Below are positions 45,991 to 55,290 of a stretch of 64,000 nt of DNA, in pieces; within the stretch, counting starts at the first letter, position 1; each line of letters starts with the position of its first letter. Both the position numbers and the translations under genes were made by a program. The stretch is from JARKPK01 sp964631235 (GTDB lineage: Bacteria > Planctomycetota > Planctomycetia > Pirellulales > Thermoguttaceae), in the NCBI GenBank assembly GCA_964631235.1, contig CAZVZX010000004.1:114646-178645 (forward strand), read 5' to 3'. The notes beneath the pieces were generated by a model that saw only the letters and a list, made by a program, of their open reading frames with translations, ran no database searches and had not been told where the DNA came from.

Positions 45991-46797
45991 TCAGGCCTTC
46001 TTCGCGGCGGCCGGACCGGCAATCCGCTTCATCAGATCATCGCTGATCATGCCGACCTCCGCCACCATTTTCTGGAAGCGGTTGCGCATGAAGTGGTGGA
46101 ACGCGATGGCCGGAATGGCCACCCACAACCCAACCATCGTCGTCACCAAAGCGGTTCCGATGCCTTCGGCCAGTTCCGACGGCTTCGGGGTGACGTTCAT
46201 GCTGGCGATCTTATTGAACGCCTGCACCATGCCATCCACCGTGCCCAGCAAACCGAACATCGGCCCGACTTGCGCGCACAACGCCACATAGCTGAGCCGC
46301 TGCTCGATCTTCATGTTGTCTTCCTCGCCGGCATCTTGCATGGCCTTGACCGCCTCGTCGTATCCGCCCGACAACTTGGCCATGCCCGCCGCCAGCACGT
46401 GCCCGAGCATCGACTCGTCGCTCTTGGCCAGCTCGTACGCCTCTTGGTAGCGCTTCTCGTTGACATGCGTCTCGAACGCCTCGACCAAGGCGGCCGGAAC
46501 GATCTGATCGCGTCGGCCGGCAAGTATGTTCATCACGATCAAGGCCACCAGATTGAAGCTGATAAAGAGAAAAACGATGCTGTAAAGAAGCCCCAACGAT
46601 TTATAGAACCAGGTCAGCATGTTCTGGCGGGGCTTTTCCGCAGGCGCCGCCTCTTCGCCCTCGCCTTCCTCGGCCGCAACGGCCGGCGCGGCCCCCGGCC
46701 CCACCGATACCGTCGTTGCCAAAGAGAACGCTCCCATCAACAACCAAGCCGACAACAGGGCCGAACCCGTCCATCCCAACGCGAGTCGTTGCCGCAT
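45991..46797 (-). CDS. exbB: MotA/TolQ/ExbB proton channel family protein with signal-like leader
   Basis: The 268-residue product begins with a hydrophobic leader (WTGSALLSAWLLMGAFSLATTV) and an acidic stretch (AAEEGEGEEAAPAEK), then three membrane segments: LLYSIVFLFISFNLVALIV (about 69-87), APMFGLLGTVDGMVQAF-like segment (about 180-196) and ALVTTMVGLWVAIPAIAFHHF (about 215-235). Together with ExbD it forms the proton-driven motor. The extra leader segment before TM1 is common in planctomycete and Bacteroidetes ExbB proteins. The start has a GGAGG site. It lies 354 bp after the smaller TPR gene. Confidence 0.92.
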   Translation of the reverse strand: MRQRLALGWTGSALLSAWLLMGAFSLATTVSVGPGAAPAVAAEEGEGEEAAPAEKPRQNMLTWFYKSLGLLYSIVFLFISFNLVALIVMNILAGRRDQIVPAALVEAFETHVNEKRYQEAYELAKSDESMLGHVLAAGMAKLSGGYDEAVKAMQDAGEEDNMKIEQRLSYVALCAQVGPMFGLLGTVDGMVQAFNKIASMNVTPKPSELAEGIGTALVTTMVGLWVAIPAIAFHHFMRNRFQKMVAEVGMISDDLMKRIAGPAAAKKA

Positions 46798-47151
46798 AGC
46801 AACCTCCAAAAGAAAATACAAGAACAACCAGTGGCGAGATCTTTAACACGGCCCTGCGGCCGCAACCAATATGGCGAAACGCTGTACGCGACACGCGCAC
46901 CGCATCCCTCTTTCGAACGAATACTCCCCCTCAAGTTCCGCACAATTGCAAACCCGGCCGCCAGCGCAGCGATGCGGCCTTCTTACGTGCAACAGCCCGC
47001 TGGAACTGCCTTCCGTTTGTCGCACTGTTATTCGGGCGGCCGACCTACGCCCCATGATCGCCCCCGCCCGCACCATTCAACGCCTTTCGCTTCGACTCAA
47101 TCGAACAACACGCGCCTTCAGCCAACCGCATTTTTCAGCCGGCGGCACTTT
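46798..47151. other. intergenic region with repeat copy H
   Basis: The 354 bp between the smaller TPR gene and exbB hold a diverged copy of the dispersed repeat (46932-47032). It could carry a promoter for exbB. A short GCACTTTTCAGCCGGCGGC-type duplication (TTTTCAGCCGGCGG twice, 47131-47161) abuts the TPR gene stop. Confidence 0.45.
46932..47032 (+). repeat. dispersed intergenic repeat, copy H (diverged)
   Basis: It shows AGTTCCGCACAATTGC, the GC-rich middle GGCCGCCAGCGCAGCGATGC, TTACGTGCAACAGCCCGC, and the tail GAACTGCCTTCCGTTTGTCG followed by CACTGTTATT. It aligns with copies C, D and G in order. Confidence 0.55.
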
Positions 47152-48192
47152 TCAGCCGGCGGCCTTCTTCAGCCAGGGACTGTTGCGATAGCGCGACTCG
47201 AGCGTTTGCAGCGCCCGCTGCGCCCGTTCCGGCTTGTTGTCCTTTTTCCATAACAAGACGAGATTTGCCAACGCCTCGGCATGCGCGTCCGCATTCATAT
47301 AGTACAACAGATCCACATGCAAAAAGGCGAAGATCGCTTCTTTGGTCTTGCCGGCGGCCGTATAGGCGTTGCCCAACGCGGTGTAGGCTTGCGCCAACAA
47401 ATCCGTTTGTTCGGCATTGGCGCGTTCGATGATCGACTCGATGTCTTTGATCGCTTCGTCCGTCTTTTTGTTGGCCGCCAAGCAGCGGGCCTTTCCAAGC
47501 CGCGCGGCCAACCGCTGTGCGTCGGCCATTTCGCCCTCGGCGCGAATCGCCAGCACGGCGTCGAATTGCTTTTCCGCATCGGCCACTTTGTCTTGAGCCA
47601 GCAATGCCCGACCCATCGCCACCCCGGCGCGCATTTTGAAGTCGGGCCACGGCGCCTTGCCCACGGTCGCATAGTATTCCACGGCCCGATCGAACGCCCC
47701 GGCCGCCACTAGCAAATCGCCAACGACTTCATTGGCATGCAACCAGTGGTAATTGCCCGGGTTATTCTTAACGAATGCCGCCATTTGAGAACCCGCTTCG
47801 CGGATCTCGCCCTGGCCGGCCAACGCCATTTGGGCCTTGGTGAATGCCGTGTAGAACTCCAAGTCTTGCTTCAATTCCGGCCGGGCATTGGCCGGCAGGC
47901 TGATCTTCTCCAATGTCTGTAGCGCGCTTTGAAAGTTCGCCTCCTTCAAATGCTGACGCGCCGTCTTGATCTGGCTCGGCTCGTCGTCCCAAAGAACGAC
48001 ATCGATTTCGTTGACAGGCACCGCCTTGGTCAAGCCGCCCGCCCCTTCCACCTCGACTTCCGTCGGGCTCATCTTCGTCACTCGGCCGTTGAGCGTCCCG
48101 CCTTTGAGCAGACGAACCGAATCGAGCGCCTCGGCCGCAGTGTTCGCCGCCAACCATGCCAAGGTCGCGCCCATCAAGACAACGTGTCGCAT
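47152..48192 (-). CDS. exported TPR protein
   Basis: The 346-residue product has a signal peptide (VVLMGATLAWLAANTAAEA). A small domain follows (VRLLKGGTLNGRVTKMSPTEVEVEG, residues 25-70), resembling the SHD1/SH3-like strand repeats often found before TPRs. The remainder is at least five TPR-like helical hairpins, for example ANFQSALQTLEKI, AGAFDRAVEYYATVG, DAEKQFDAVLAIRAEG, KKTDEAIKDIESII and KTKEAIFAFLHVDLL. TPRs mediate protein contacts. The start has a GGAAAGAG site. The gene is followed by exbB and both exbD genes on the same strand. Confidence 0.88.
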   Translation of the reverse strand: MRHVVLMGATLAWLAANTAAEALDSVRLLKGGTLNGRVTKMSPTEVEVEGAGGLTKAVPVNEIDVVLWDDEPSQIKTARQHLKEANFQSALQTLEKISLPANARPELKQDLEFYTAFTKAQMALAGQGEIREAGSQMAAFVKNNPGNYHWLHANEVVGDLLVAAGAFDRAVEYYATVGKAPWPDFKMRAGVAMGRALLAQDKVADAEKQFDAVLAIRAEGEMADAQRLAARLGKARCLAANKKTDEAIKDIESIIERANAEQTDLLAQAYTALGNAYTAAGKTKEAIFAFLHVDLLYYMNADAHAEALANLVLLWKKDNKPERAQRALQTLESRYRNSPWLKKAAG

Positions 48193-48331
48193 TGCTCTTT
48201 CCCTCGAACGCAATCGGATAAAACGATTCCTGAATATGTCGTCTTCGCTCGCACCCGTTCGAAACTGATCCCCGCCCCAGATCATTCGTCTCGAACACAC
48301 CGCCAGTTCTCTTGGCGCAACGCGGCCGGCG

Positions 48332-51300
48332 TCACTTTTGCGACGGCTGCGGGTCGGCTGCCGCTGCGGTCCGTTCCGCCTCGGCCGCCGCCTGACGCAG
48401 CCCTTCCAGGCCCGTCGGCTTCAGCCCCTTGAACTTCTGCACATTCTTCAGCAGGGCGTCGTACTTCTCTGCCCAGTCCTTGCCGCCCATATCCGGATAA
48501 AGGCGGAAGATGATTTCGATATCCTTGATGGCTTGATCTACCAAGGCTGTTTTCCGCTTCTCATCTTTCTCTTGCTGCGCCTGCTTGAAACGGCACAACG
48601 CCAAGTTGTAGCGGGCCTCGTGGAAGACGTTCAGAAAGCCCTCGACCGTCTGCACCTTTCGGGCCAACTGCCCCCAACCCCAAATCTCTTTCTGTTTGCG
48701 CGACCCGGAAATAGCGATATCGTAGTAGCGCGGATCCTCGCTGCCCCATGCCTGCATCGTGTAGGCCGCCTCGATCTGCGCATCGATCACCGCCTGCTTT
48801 TCCTTCAGCACCTCCAACAACAGCTTCATCGCATCGCTGTACTCGCCCAATCGCCGCAACACCCTCGCCTTGCGAATCTTCATCGCATTGGCTGCATTCT
48901 CCGGAGCGCCGAACTCCTTCTCGCCCAAGCGGCTGAGAATCTTGTCGTATGCCTCGGCCGCCCCGCGATAATATCGTTCGGCCTCGGGCGTCAGTTTGGC
49001 GCCTCCCGTATCGACCCCCTCGGCCAAACCCGCAAACGTCGTCGCCACCCAATTCAACGAGTTGAAATTGTTGCCTTTGTCGCGCTGAGCGATTCTTGAC
49101 AGGAACATTTCGAAGCCTTGAGCCACCTTCGCCATCTGTTCGGTCTTCTGCTCTTTGCGAAGACGCCCCAATTGCTCCTCCAGTTCTTTCCCCAAACGGA
49201 TGTAGATTTGCGTCAGTTTTTTACCTGCTTCGGCGTCGCCCTCTTCTCGAACTTGCTGTTCCAACTCGTTCATCGCCTTCTCGGCCTTTTCGAGTTGCTG
49301 CGTGGCGACATACGCTCGCAGCGCAACGCGAAGCGTCTCGACGGCAAACCCCGGCTTCTGCACGGAGGGATCTTTCTTATCGACCAGCGACTTGATGCCC
49401 ACCTTGGCGTCTTCCAGCAGTTTGACGGCTTCGTCGGCCTGATTGGTCTCGACATAAATTTGCGCCAAGTAGAGCACCGACGACGCGATCGCCGGCGTCA
49501 TTTGGGCAATTCCCGCCTTCTTTACCCGTTCCAGACCGTCGGCCAGCACCTTTTGCGCCTGTGCCTTGAGCTGATCGAGCTCCTCGGTCGGCGGACGTTC
49601 GTCGTCGGGCAAGCGAACACGGCGGAGATACTCGCTCCAGATCAATTGGCCCACTACCTGCTCGGCGTCGCCGCGTTTCGGTGCATCCAAGGGAATCTTC
49701 GAAAGATAATCCATCGCAACTTTCAGGTCGCGCGCGCGGACGGCCGTGCCGATCAGGGTCATCCAGGCCGTATCGGCCTCGGGCTGGCCCGCCCATCGGG
49801 CGGCAATGTACTGCGCGATCTCGACCAACTTGCGCCGCTCGAAGGAAACGTCGCCCTCGCTTTCGCTCGCCATGCGCGAGTAGGCGGCCATGGCGATCTT
49901 CGCCCCCGACTTTCCGCCCCCCGACGACGGGTAGCGGCGTGCCAAGAACTCGCCCAGAATCGCCGCCTCGGGCAAGTTGTCGGCCGAGTAGTGCAAGTAC
50001 GACAAGAAGTAGCGGATCGAATTCAGATCGTCCACCGAAACGTCGCGCGGCGCCATCCTCAAAGCCATTTCGAAATAGCGCATGGCCTCGCGCCGCGCTT
50101 CCGCCACTGCCGCTTCCTGACGTTTTGCTTCTTCCGCATTGTTGCTCGCCCGCGCCTCTTCAAGCGCGGCTTGGGCCGCCGACATCCGCTCGACCGCGTC
50201 GCGAGCGCGGTCGCGCGCCTCGACGAAATTCGTCGGCTCCGCGGCCTTCTCTCCACCGCCCAAAAGCGGGTCGTTCAGCTTCGCCCGCGCCTTCTGTTGG
50301 TATTCTCCGGGAAAGCGAGCGACAAAGGTGAAAGCGTCTTTCGCCGTGCGAATGAAGTCGCGACGGGCCGCATCGTTCTCTTTCAACGTTCGCAAATGTT
50401 CCAACGCAGCCTCGCCCGCCAAATAGCGAATCGCCAATCCGTCGGGACTGGTCTCTTGCCGTCCTTTCGCCTTCCCCAGCCAATCCTGATACATGGCCAC
50501 TGCGGCCGTGTATTTTTTCGAGGTCGGCAGCAATGCCGTCTCCAGGGCCATCACGCGAACCTTATCCTTCAGCACCCGAAACGGCTCCGGATCGTCCGGC
50601 TGCGTTACCAGCAGCTCTTCGAAAATAGTAAACGCCTGCTTCACGTCGCCCATCTCGCGGTAGCAGCGTCCTTCCCAACTCCGGGCATACAACCCGGCGA
50701 TCATCGTGTTGTACTTCTTGTAGAATTCGTTGTACTTCTTGGCCGCAGCCGTCAGGTTGTCTTTCTGCTCCTTGCTTCCGGCCGGAAACGTCTTGGCAAT
50801 CTCGTACATCGCCGTCGCCTGAGCGAGCCGCGACTCGAGCAGGTCTTTCCGCAATTGCTCTTGTTCCTCCTTCCGCGGGTCGTCGGAAGGAAGCACGTTG
50901 GGCATCGCTTTCAGCTTCTCCAGGGCCTGCTGCTCCAACGTCGCGAATACTTTTTGCGCCTCCTGAAGCAGCGTTCTCGCTTCGGCGAACAGCCGCGCCT
51001 TTTCCTCCGGAGTCTTTGCGCTTTGCTCGGCCTGCTCCGTCTTGATCTGCGCGTTCTTGCTGACCACTTCGGCCAACATCCGTTTCGCGCTCGGGGCGAG
51101 CGGGTGCGATCCATTGGCCGCAAGGAACTTGTCGAGCCGGGTCTTGGCGTCAACCAACGACTTCTGCCGTTCGCTGATACTCCGCTGCAACATCGAGTTT
51201 TGAATATGGATCAGTCCCGCCTCGTAATCGATCCGTTGAAGGAACTCCGGGCTCGACTTCTTCGTCTGCGTGACCCAGTCCAAATAGTCCAAGGCCACAT

Positions 51301-51436
51301 CGTGCATCCGGTTCTCGCACAAGGCGTCGATAAACGCCTTCGAGCTGTCCACCGCCTGCGCCGAAAGGCCGCACAGGCTGACCGCGAGCGAAAACACACA
51401 CACCCGTGCGAAGAACATCTGTCCGCTGAGCTTCAT
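48332..51436 (-). CDS. large exported TPR/helical-repeat protein
   Basis: The 1034-residue product has a signal peptide (VCVFSLAVSLCGLSAQAVD) and then an almost wholly helical sequence with many TPR-like hairpins, e.g. YNEFYKKYNTMIAGLYARSW, DVKQAFTIFEELLVTQPDDP, DEAVKLLEDAKVGI, QLEKAEKAMNELEQQ, GEYSDAMKLLLEVLKEK. Coiled-coil-like charged stretches lie near 130-210 and 425-460. It is presumably a periplasmic scaffold. It is the first gene of a minus-strand series followed by the smaller TPR gene (139 bp later), exbB, exbD and exbD, so it probably works with the ExbB/ExbD motor. The start has GGAAGGA. Confidence 0.88.
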   Translation of the reverse strand: MKLSGQMFFARVCVFSLAVSLCGLSAQAVDSSKAFIDALCENRMHDVALDYLDWVTQTKKSSPEFLQRIDYEAGLIHIQNSMLQRSISERQKSLVDAKTRLDKFLAANGSHPLAPSAKRMLAEVVSKNAQIKTEQAEQSAKTPEEKARLFAEARTLLQEAQKVFATLEQQALEKLKAMPNVLPSDDPRKEEQEQLRKDLLESRLAQATAMYEIAKTFPAGSKEQKDNLTAAAKKYNEFYKKYNTMIAGLYARSWEGRCYREMGDVKQAFTIFEELLVTQPDDPEPFRVLKDKVRVMALETALLPTSKKYTAAVAMYQDWLGKAKGRQETSPDGLAIRYLAGEAALEHLRTLKENDAARRDFIRTAKDAFTFVARFPGEYQQKARAKLNDPLLGGGEKAAEPTNFVEARDRARDAVERMSAAQAALEEARASNNAEEAKRQEAAVAEARREAMRYFEMALRMAPRDVSVDDLNSIRYFLSYLHYSADNLPEAAILGEFLARRYPSSGGGKSGAKIAMAAYSRMASESEGDVSFERRKLVEIAQYIAARWAGQPEADTAWMTLIGTAVRARDLKVAMDYLSKIPLDAPKRGDAEQVVGQLIWSEYLRRVRLPDDERPPTEELDQLKAQAQKVLADGLERVKKAGIAQMTPAIASSVLYLAQIYVETNQADEAVKLLEDAKVGIKSLVDKKDPSVQKPGFAVETLRVALRAYVATQQLEKAEKAMNELEQQVREEGDAEAGKKLTQIYIRLGKELEEQLGRLRKEQKTEQMAKVAQGFEMFLSRIAQRDKGNNFNSLNWVATTFAGLAEGVDTGGAKLTPEAERYYRGAAEAYDKILSRLGEKEFGAPENAANAMKIRKARVLRRLGEYSDAMKLLLEVLKEKQAVIDAQIEAAYTMQAWGSEDPRYYDIAISGSRKQKEIWGWGQLARKVQTVEGFLNVFHEARYNLALCRFKQAQQEKDEKRKTALVDQAIKDIEIIFRLYPDMGGKDWAEKYDALLKNVQKFKGLKPTGLEGLRQAAAEAERTAAAADPQPSQK

Positions 51437-52017
51437 TGCGTCCTTCCTAACTCATCACCGCCGCCACGGCCGTACGACCACAGCCGCGAACCGGATTCGC
51501 ACGCCCCGATGCCGACAACCCCGGATCTTTTCTTCTTCCGGCCGACACTCCGGCAATCAACGGCAACAGATCCCAGTCGGATGCGGTATCGCTGAGCGGT
51601 CGCCGACTCTGCCGCCCCGTGTTGCCCCCACCGACCGCCGGAATGCTCCGTTGATCCTTAAACACAACATCGTTCTACACAACTGCGGAAGCGGCCGATT
51701 GAATACAGCCCCCGTTTGAACCGCTTTCTCTTTTTCGCGGTCTTGATCAGATCACTCTCGAGCAACCTGACTCGAGTCCGTCATCGGCAGCCGACCGACC
51801 ACCGGCCGAACGGCGCCGTTTATTGCCCCCCCCTGACAAAACGCATGAACCTCGAAGAGCGGGCCGCGGGTTCCGGAGCCGCTGGTCCGAAGGCAGATAT
51901 CCCTTCAGCGTACCCCGCCGTTGCCCGCTTCGCAAGAGCCGAGGCCGGACGCCCGCCACTTCTCGCGTTCTCCACCTCCCACTTACTCGATCCCATCAGC
52001 AAAAAGCGTCCAAAACG
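51437..52017. other. intergenic region with repeat copy F
   Basis: The 581 bp upstream of the TPR-ExbB-ExbD series must hold its promoter. A short-form copy of the dispersed repeat lies at 51671-51748. No gene was recognised. Confidence 0.5.
51671..51748 (+). repeat. dispersed intergenic repeat, copy F (short form)
   Basis: GTTCTACACAACTGCGGAAG is followed by GCGGCCGATTGAATACAG and then directly by CCCCGTTTGAACCGCTTTC and TTTTCGCGGTCTTGATC. It lacks most of the GC-rich inverted-repeat middle present in the other copies. Confidence 0.65.
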
Positions 52018-54258
52018 TCAGCGGCGGGTCTTGGCCGGCCGGGCCCGGTCGCACTGCTCGATCAGCCGCAACAGCTCCACGTAGCTCGGCCGATACATCA
52101 ACGACTGATCGAACTGCTTGGCGACGGTAAGCAGTTCAGCCATCGGCCGCGATCGAGGAGGCCGCGGAACGCGCAACACCTCGGCCGTCCGCGCCGCCAG
52201 CGCGGCCGCTTGCAACGACGGCGCCATTTGCGACAGCGTCGCCGCAAAGTCTCGCTGACGGACGGAAACCGCCTGTTCCCGCGGTGAGTTGCCGCCGATC
52301 GAACGCCACGAAAGCTCTGCGGACGCAACCGTCTGATCGTTGCCGAACAATTGCAGCTCGAACAGCGCCACGGCCGACTGCCCTGCGTGGAAATCCACGC
52401 GAGTCAGCCCCTGCGCATCGGTAATCCGCCGCAGAGCCGAAGGTTCGTGGCCGAAGAACCGATACGCCCGAACCGCCGAGGGGTTGAACGTAACCGACAG
52501 CCGGACGTCTTCCGCCAGTCGTTGCGGCCGGTCGCTGACCACTTCGGCGAGCGACCAATCGAGCTGCGCCGGACTCGTCGCCCGCAACGACCGCCCGCGC
52601 CCAACCTGAGCCAACCGCCGCAGTTGCCGATCCTCATCGCTCCCCTGGCTCAAATCGATCACGCAGAGCCGCACCCCGTCGTCGGCCGCCTGCCGCAACA
52701 CCCGCTCCATCTGGTCGGCAGTAGCCTGATCCATTTCGACGGCCCCATCGGTTAGCAGCAGAACGATCTGTTCCCGCCGTTCCTCCTGTTCCGTCGCGGC
52801 CAAACGCAACGCCGACGCCACGCCAGCAGCCAAATTGGTCGGCCCTTCAACCGGCACATTCGCCAAGAGCCGAGACATCGCTTCCGCTTCGTCTCGCGTC
52901 GCTTCGGCGAATTGAACCGTTGCCTTCTCAGAAAACGTGATCAGCGACACGCGATCTTCCCAAGCGATCATCCGAAACAGCCGGTCGAGCGCTCGACGGG
53001 CCATCTCCGCACGACCACCCCAGTTCATGCTGCCCGACGAGTCGAACACGACGATCAAATGCTTCGGCGGATGCTGCAACATGATCGGCGACTGTGCCTG
53101 AACGCCCAACAGCAATAGCCAATAGCCTTCACCCGCGAAGGGCGAGGGGCCGGCGGCCGCGCTCAATCGCAGCTCGCCGCGCGTGGGCAGCGGCAACCCA
53201 TAGTCGAGCGCCGCCAAGAACTCCTCGGTTCGTACCAGCTCCGGCGGCGGCAGTTCGCCGCCGGCCACGTAACGCTGCGTCAATCCGTAGCTGTCAACGG
53301 CATGAACCAGGGGCACGTGCCACGTGCGCAGCAGAGGGTGCGCCCCGGGCACGATCCACGGGAAGAACCCGGTTTCCCGCAATTCTCTGAAAGGAAACGC
53401 CGCCACCAGCGGCGGCTGCATCCCCATCGGCAGCGGCGGCGACAACTTCTCCAGCTCCGGCAGGGCGTCGATTTCGCGATAGGCCACAACCTGCTGTTCC
53501 CACATCGGGGCAATCGTGCTCAACCACGGGTCAACGCCCTCACCAGTGCGCCAGCGCGCCAGGAGAACGTCCAACTCATCAAACCCCCAACCGCGACGCC
53601 CGACGGCTGATTCCCTTTCCCTCAATTCGATCTCGCCCGCACCAATTGATAGCTCGGACGAAAAACTCGCGATCGCCGTGGGCCCCTCGGCAAACGGTTC
53701 CGAAAACTGAATCTCCGGCCGGCCGTCCTCTTGCTCTGCCAGCAGCATCGCCACCGCGTCGGACCGAGTTTGCGGCCCAATTTGAGACAGCCGCGTCAAC
53801 AGCGACCCGCCCAATGTGCCCAACACGGCGATGAACAGCACCAATGCAACCGCAGAGCGAACCGCGACGGCGACCATCCTCGGCCACCGCGGCGCAACGA
53901 TTCGGCGCGTCATCGGCGGCACGCAGCGCAATTGCTGATCGAAGGCATCGTCGTCGCAAAGCACCGCGCAAAGAATCCGGCTTTCCAGCCGTGCCGGCAC
54001 GGGCACATCGGCCGTCGCGGCGTCCAGCCAATCGTCCTCGGCCGCAAGCTCGCGACGGATCGCCCCGGCCAAGCCCTCGGGCACGGCAACCGCCCGAAGC
54101 TGCTCGTCGAATGTTTCGTCGCTGCTCAATAGATCCCGAAGCGCAATCTCCCTCAACCGCCGCCGAAGATCGGTCGGCTCGGGGACATCGCGCAGTCGGT
54201 CTTCCCACGACGAATCGAACTCGAACATAAAACCGAACAGATCAGCCGAGCCGGTCAC
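52018..54258 (-). CDS. transmembrane VWA protein with anti-sigma-like cytoplasmic region
   Basis: The 746-residue product has a cytoplasmic N-terminus of ~115 residues, one membrane segment (about 118-143, VAVRSAVALVLFIAVLGTLG) and a large outer part. The outer part holds a VWA domain with an intact metal site (VFDSSGSMN near residue 404, then TNLAAG and LLTDGAVE), followed by a beta-rich C-terminus like that of YfbK-type VWA proteins. The N-terminus repeats a motif four times (SSWEDRLRDVPEP, ETFDEQLRAVAVP, DDWLDAATADVPVP, DAFDQQLRCVPP). It is 193 bp downstream of an ECF sigma gene on the same strand, the usual place for an anti-sigma gene. The start is GTG 54258 or ATG 54228. Confidence 0.85.
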   Translation of the reverse strand: MTGSADLFGFMFEFDSSWEDRLRDVPEPTDLRRRLREIALRDLLSSDETFDEQLRAVAVPEGLAGAIRRELAAEDDWLDAATADVPVPARLESRILCAVLCDDDAFDQQLRCVPPMTRRIVAPRWPRMVAVAVRSAVALVLFIAVLGTLGGSLLTRLSQIGPQTRSDAVAMLLAEQEDGRPEIQFSEPFAEGPTAIASFSSELSIGAGEIELRERESAVGRRGWGFDELDVLLARWRTGEGVDPWLSTIAPMWEQQVVAYREIDALPELEKLSPPLPMGMQPPLVAAFPFRELRETGFFPWIVPGAHPLLRTWHVPLVHAVDSYGLTQRYVAGGELPPPELVRTEEFLAALDYGLPLPTRGELRLSAAAGPSPFAGEGYWLLLLGVQAQSPIMLQHPPKHLIVVFDSSGSMNWGGRAEMARRALDRLFRMIAWEDRVSLITFSEKATVQFAEATRDEAEAMSRLLANVPVEGPTNLAAGVASALRLAATEQEERREQIVLLLTDGAVEMDQATADQMERVLRQAADDGVRLCVIDLSQGSDEDRQLRRLAQVGRGRSLRATSPAQLDWSLAEVVSDRPQRLAEDVRLSVTFNPSAVRAYRFFGHEPSALRRITDAQGLTRVDFHAGQSAVALFELQLFGNDQTVASAELSWRSIGGNSPREQAVSVRQRDFAATLSQMAPSLQAAALAARTAEVLRVPRPPRSRPMAELLTVAKQFDQSLMYRPSYVELLRLIEQCDRARPAKTRR

Positions 54259-54330
54259 CCGGGCCGATCAAAGGGCGGACGAACAATCCCTCCAACGGCG
54301 AACGTCGCAAGGCCCAAGGCTCCCTTACTC

Positions 54331-54420
54331 GTTCCACACAGTCGCGTACGCGGTCGCCAGCGGGAAAACGCGGCTCTATTGCACATTCGTGTGGAGCTAT
54401 TCAGACCCGCTTATTCACAG
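54331..54420 (+). repeat. dispersed intergenic repeat, copy I (most diverged)
   Basis: GTTCCACACAGTCGCG, CGGTCGCCAGCGGGAAAACG, CGGCTCTATTGCAC and TATTCAGACCCGCTTATTC follow the family order. The sequence lies between the sigma gene and the VWA gene. It is the weakest of the nine copies. Confidence 0.4.
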
Positions 54421-54451
54421 ATCGTATCCGCTGAGCCCAACGGCCTTCGGC

Positions 54452-54976
54452 CTACTCCGGCATTCGTCGGCCCGGCGGCCCTTGCGCCGCCAGCAAGTGC
54501 TCGCGCATCCGTTTTCGAGCGCGACTCACCCGAGACAGCACCGTTCCCAAGGGAACATCGAGCAACTCGGCCGCCTCTTGATGCGTCAATTCAGCAACAA
54601 CCACCAAGAGCAACGCCTCTCGCAATTCCTCGGAAAGCTGGTTCAACGCATGCTGGATTTCGTCGGTGAACTCATTGCGCACCGGGTCGTCGTCGCCAAC
54701 TGCCAGATGCACCGCAAGTTGCCCGTCCTCCGTCGGCTGCGGCTGCTTGCTCTGTCTCCAATAGTCCACCACGCGGCGCCGCAAAATCGACACCAACCAG
54801 GCTCGTTCGCTTCGATCCGCCGAGAACGTCGCGCGGCTCTTCCAAGCGGAACGAAAGGCCTCTTGTACGAGGTCTTGCGCTTCGTGATGGTCGCCGATCG
54901 CACGGTACGCCATGCGATAGAGACTGGCGGCGTGATCAGCCACCATGCGGTTGAATCGGGCCAACGACAGCGCCAA
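54452..54976 (-). CDS. ECF-type RNA polymerase sigma factor
   Basis: The 174-residue protein has region 2 (YRMAYRAIGDHHEAQDLVQEAFRSAWKSRATF) and region 4 (REALLLVVVAELTHQEAAELLDVPLGTVLSRVSRARKRMREHL). The proposed start is TTG at 54976 because GAGGAG lies exactly 7 bases upstream and the first residues (LALSLARFNRMV) run straight into region 2; the frame continues to an ATG at 55024. It is followed on the same strand by the VWA transmembrane protein, a probable regulator of its activity. Its target promoters are unknown. Confidence 0.88.
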   Translation of the reverse strand: MALSLARFNRMVADHAASLYRMAYRAIGDHHEAQDLVQEAFRSAWKSRATFSADRSERAWLVSILRRRVVDYWRQSKQPQPTEDGQLAVHLAVGDDDPVRNEFTDEIQHALNQLSEELREALLLVVVAELTHQEAAELLDVPLGTVLSRVSRARKRMREHLLAAQGPPGRRMPE

Positions 54977-55290
54977 CGCCGCGCTCCTCTGCCAACAGGG
55001 GCGAATGGCCGCTTTTCTCAGCACGCCGCTCCAGCCGAAGGTAAGTTCGCTTCGCCCACGAAAAACTATTCCCCACTCCTTCTCTTTCTACCCATTCTAC
55101 CGCCCGATCAGGCCGAACGAGAGCATTTGCCGCCTCGCACTGAGCTGCCCCCTTCGAAGTACCAACCGCACCTCGACCATGAGCCGACTCACGCAGAGAC
55201 ACTCTAACATATTGCGCCGTCTATTCTTATGCTTCGCGTCTCGCTTCCATTTCGCCCGTTCCCGCCGATTGCCCGCAAAGAACCCCTTCA

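Noticed and set aside
49118..51595. An 825-codon open frame on the plus strand opposite the large TPR gene.
   Set aside because: It is the antisense shadow of a GC-rich coding sequence; the minus strand has a signal peptide, TPRs and a good ribosome site, while this frame has no domain and continues past the gene end.
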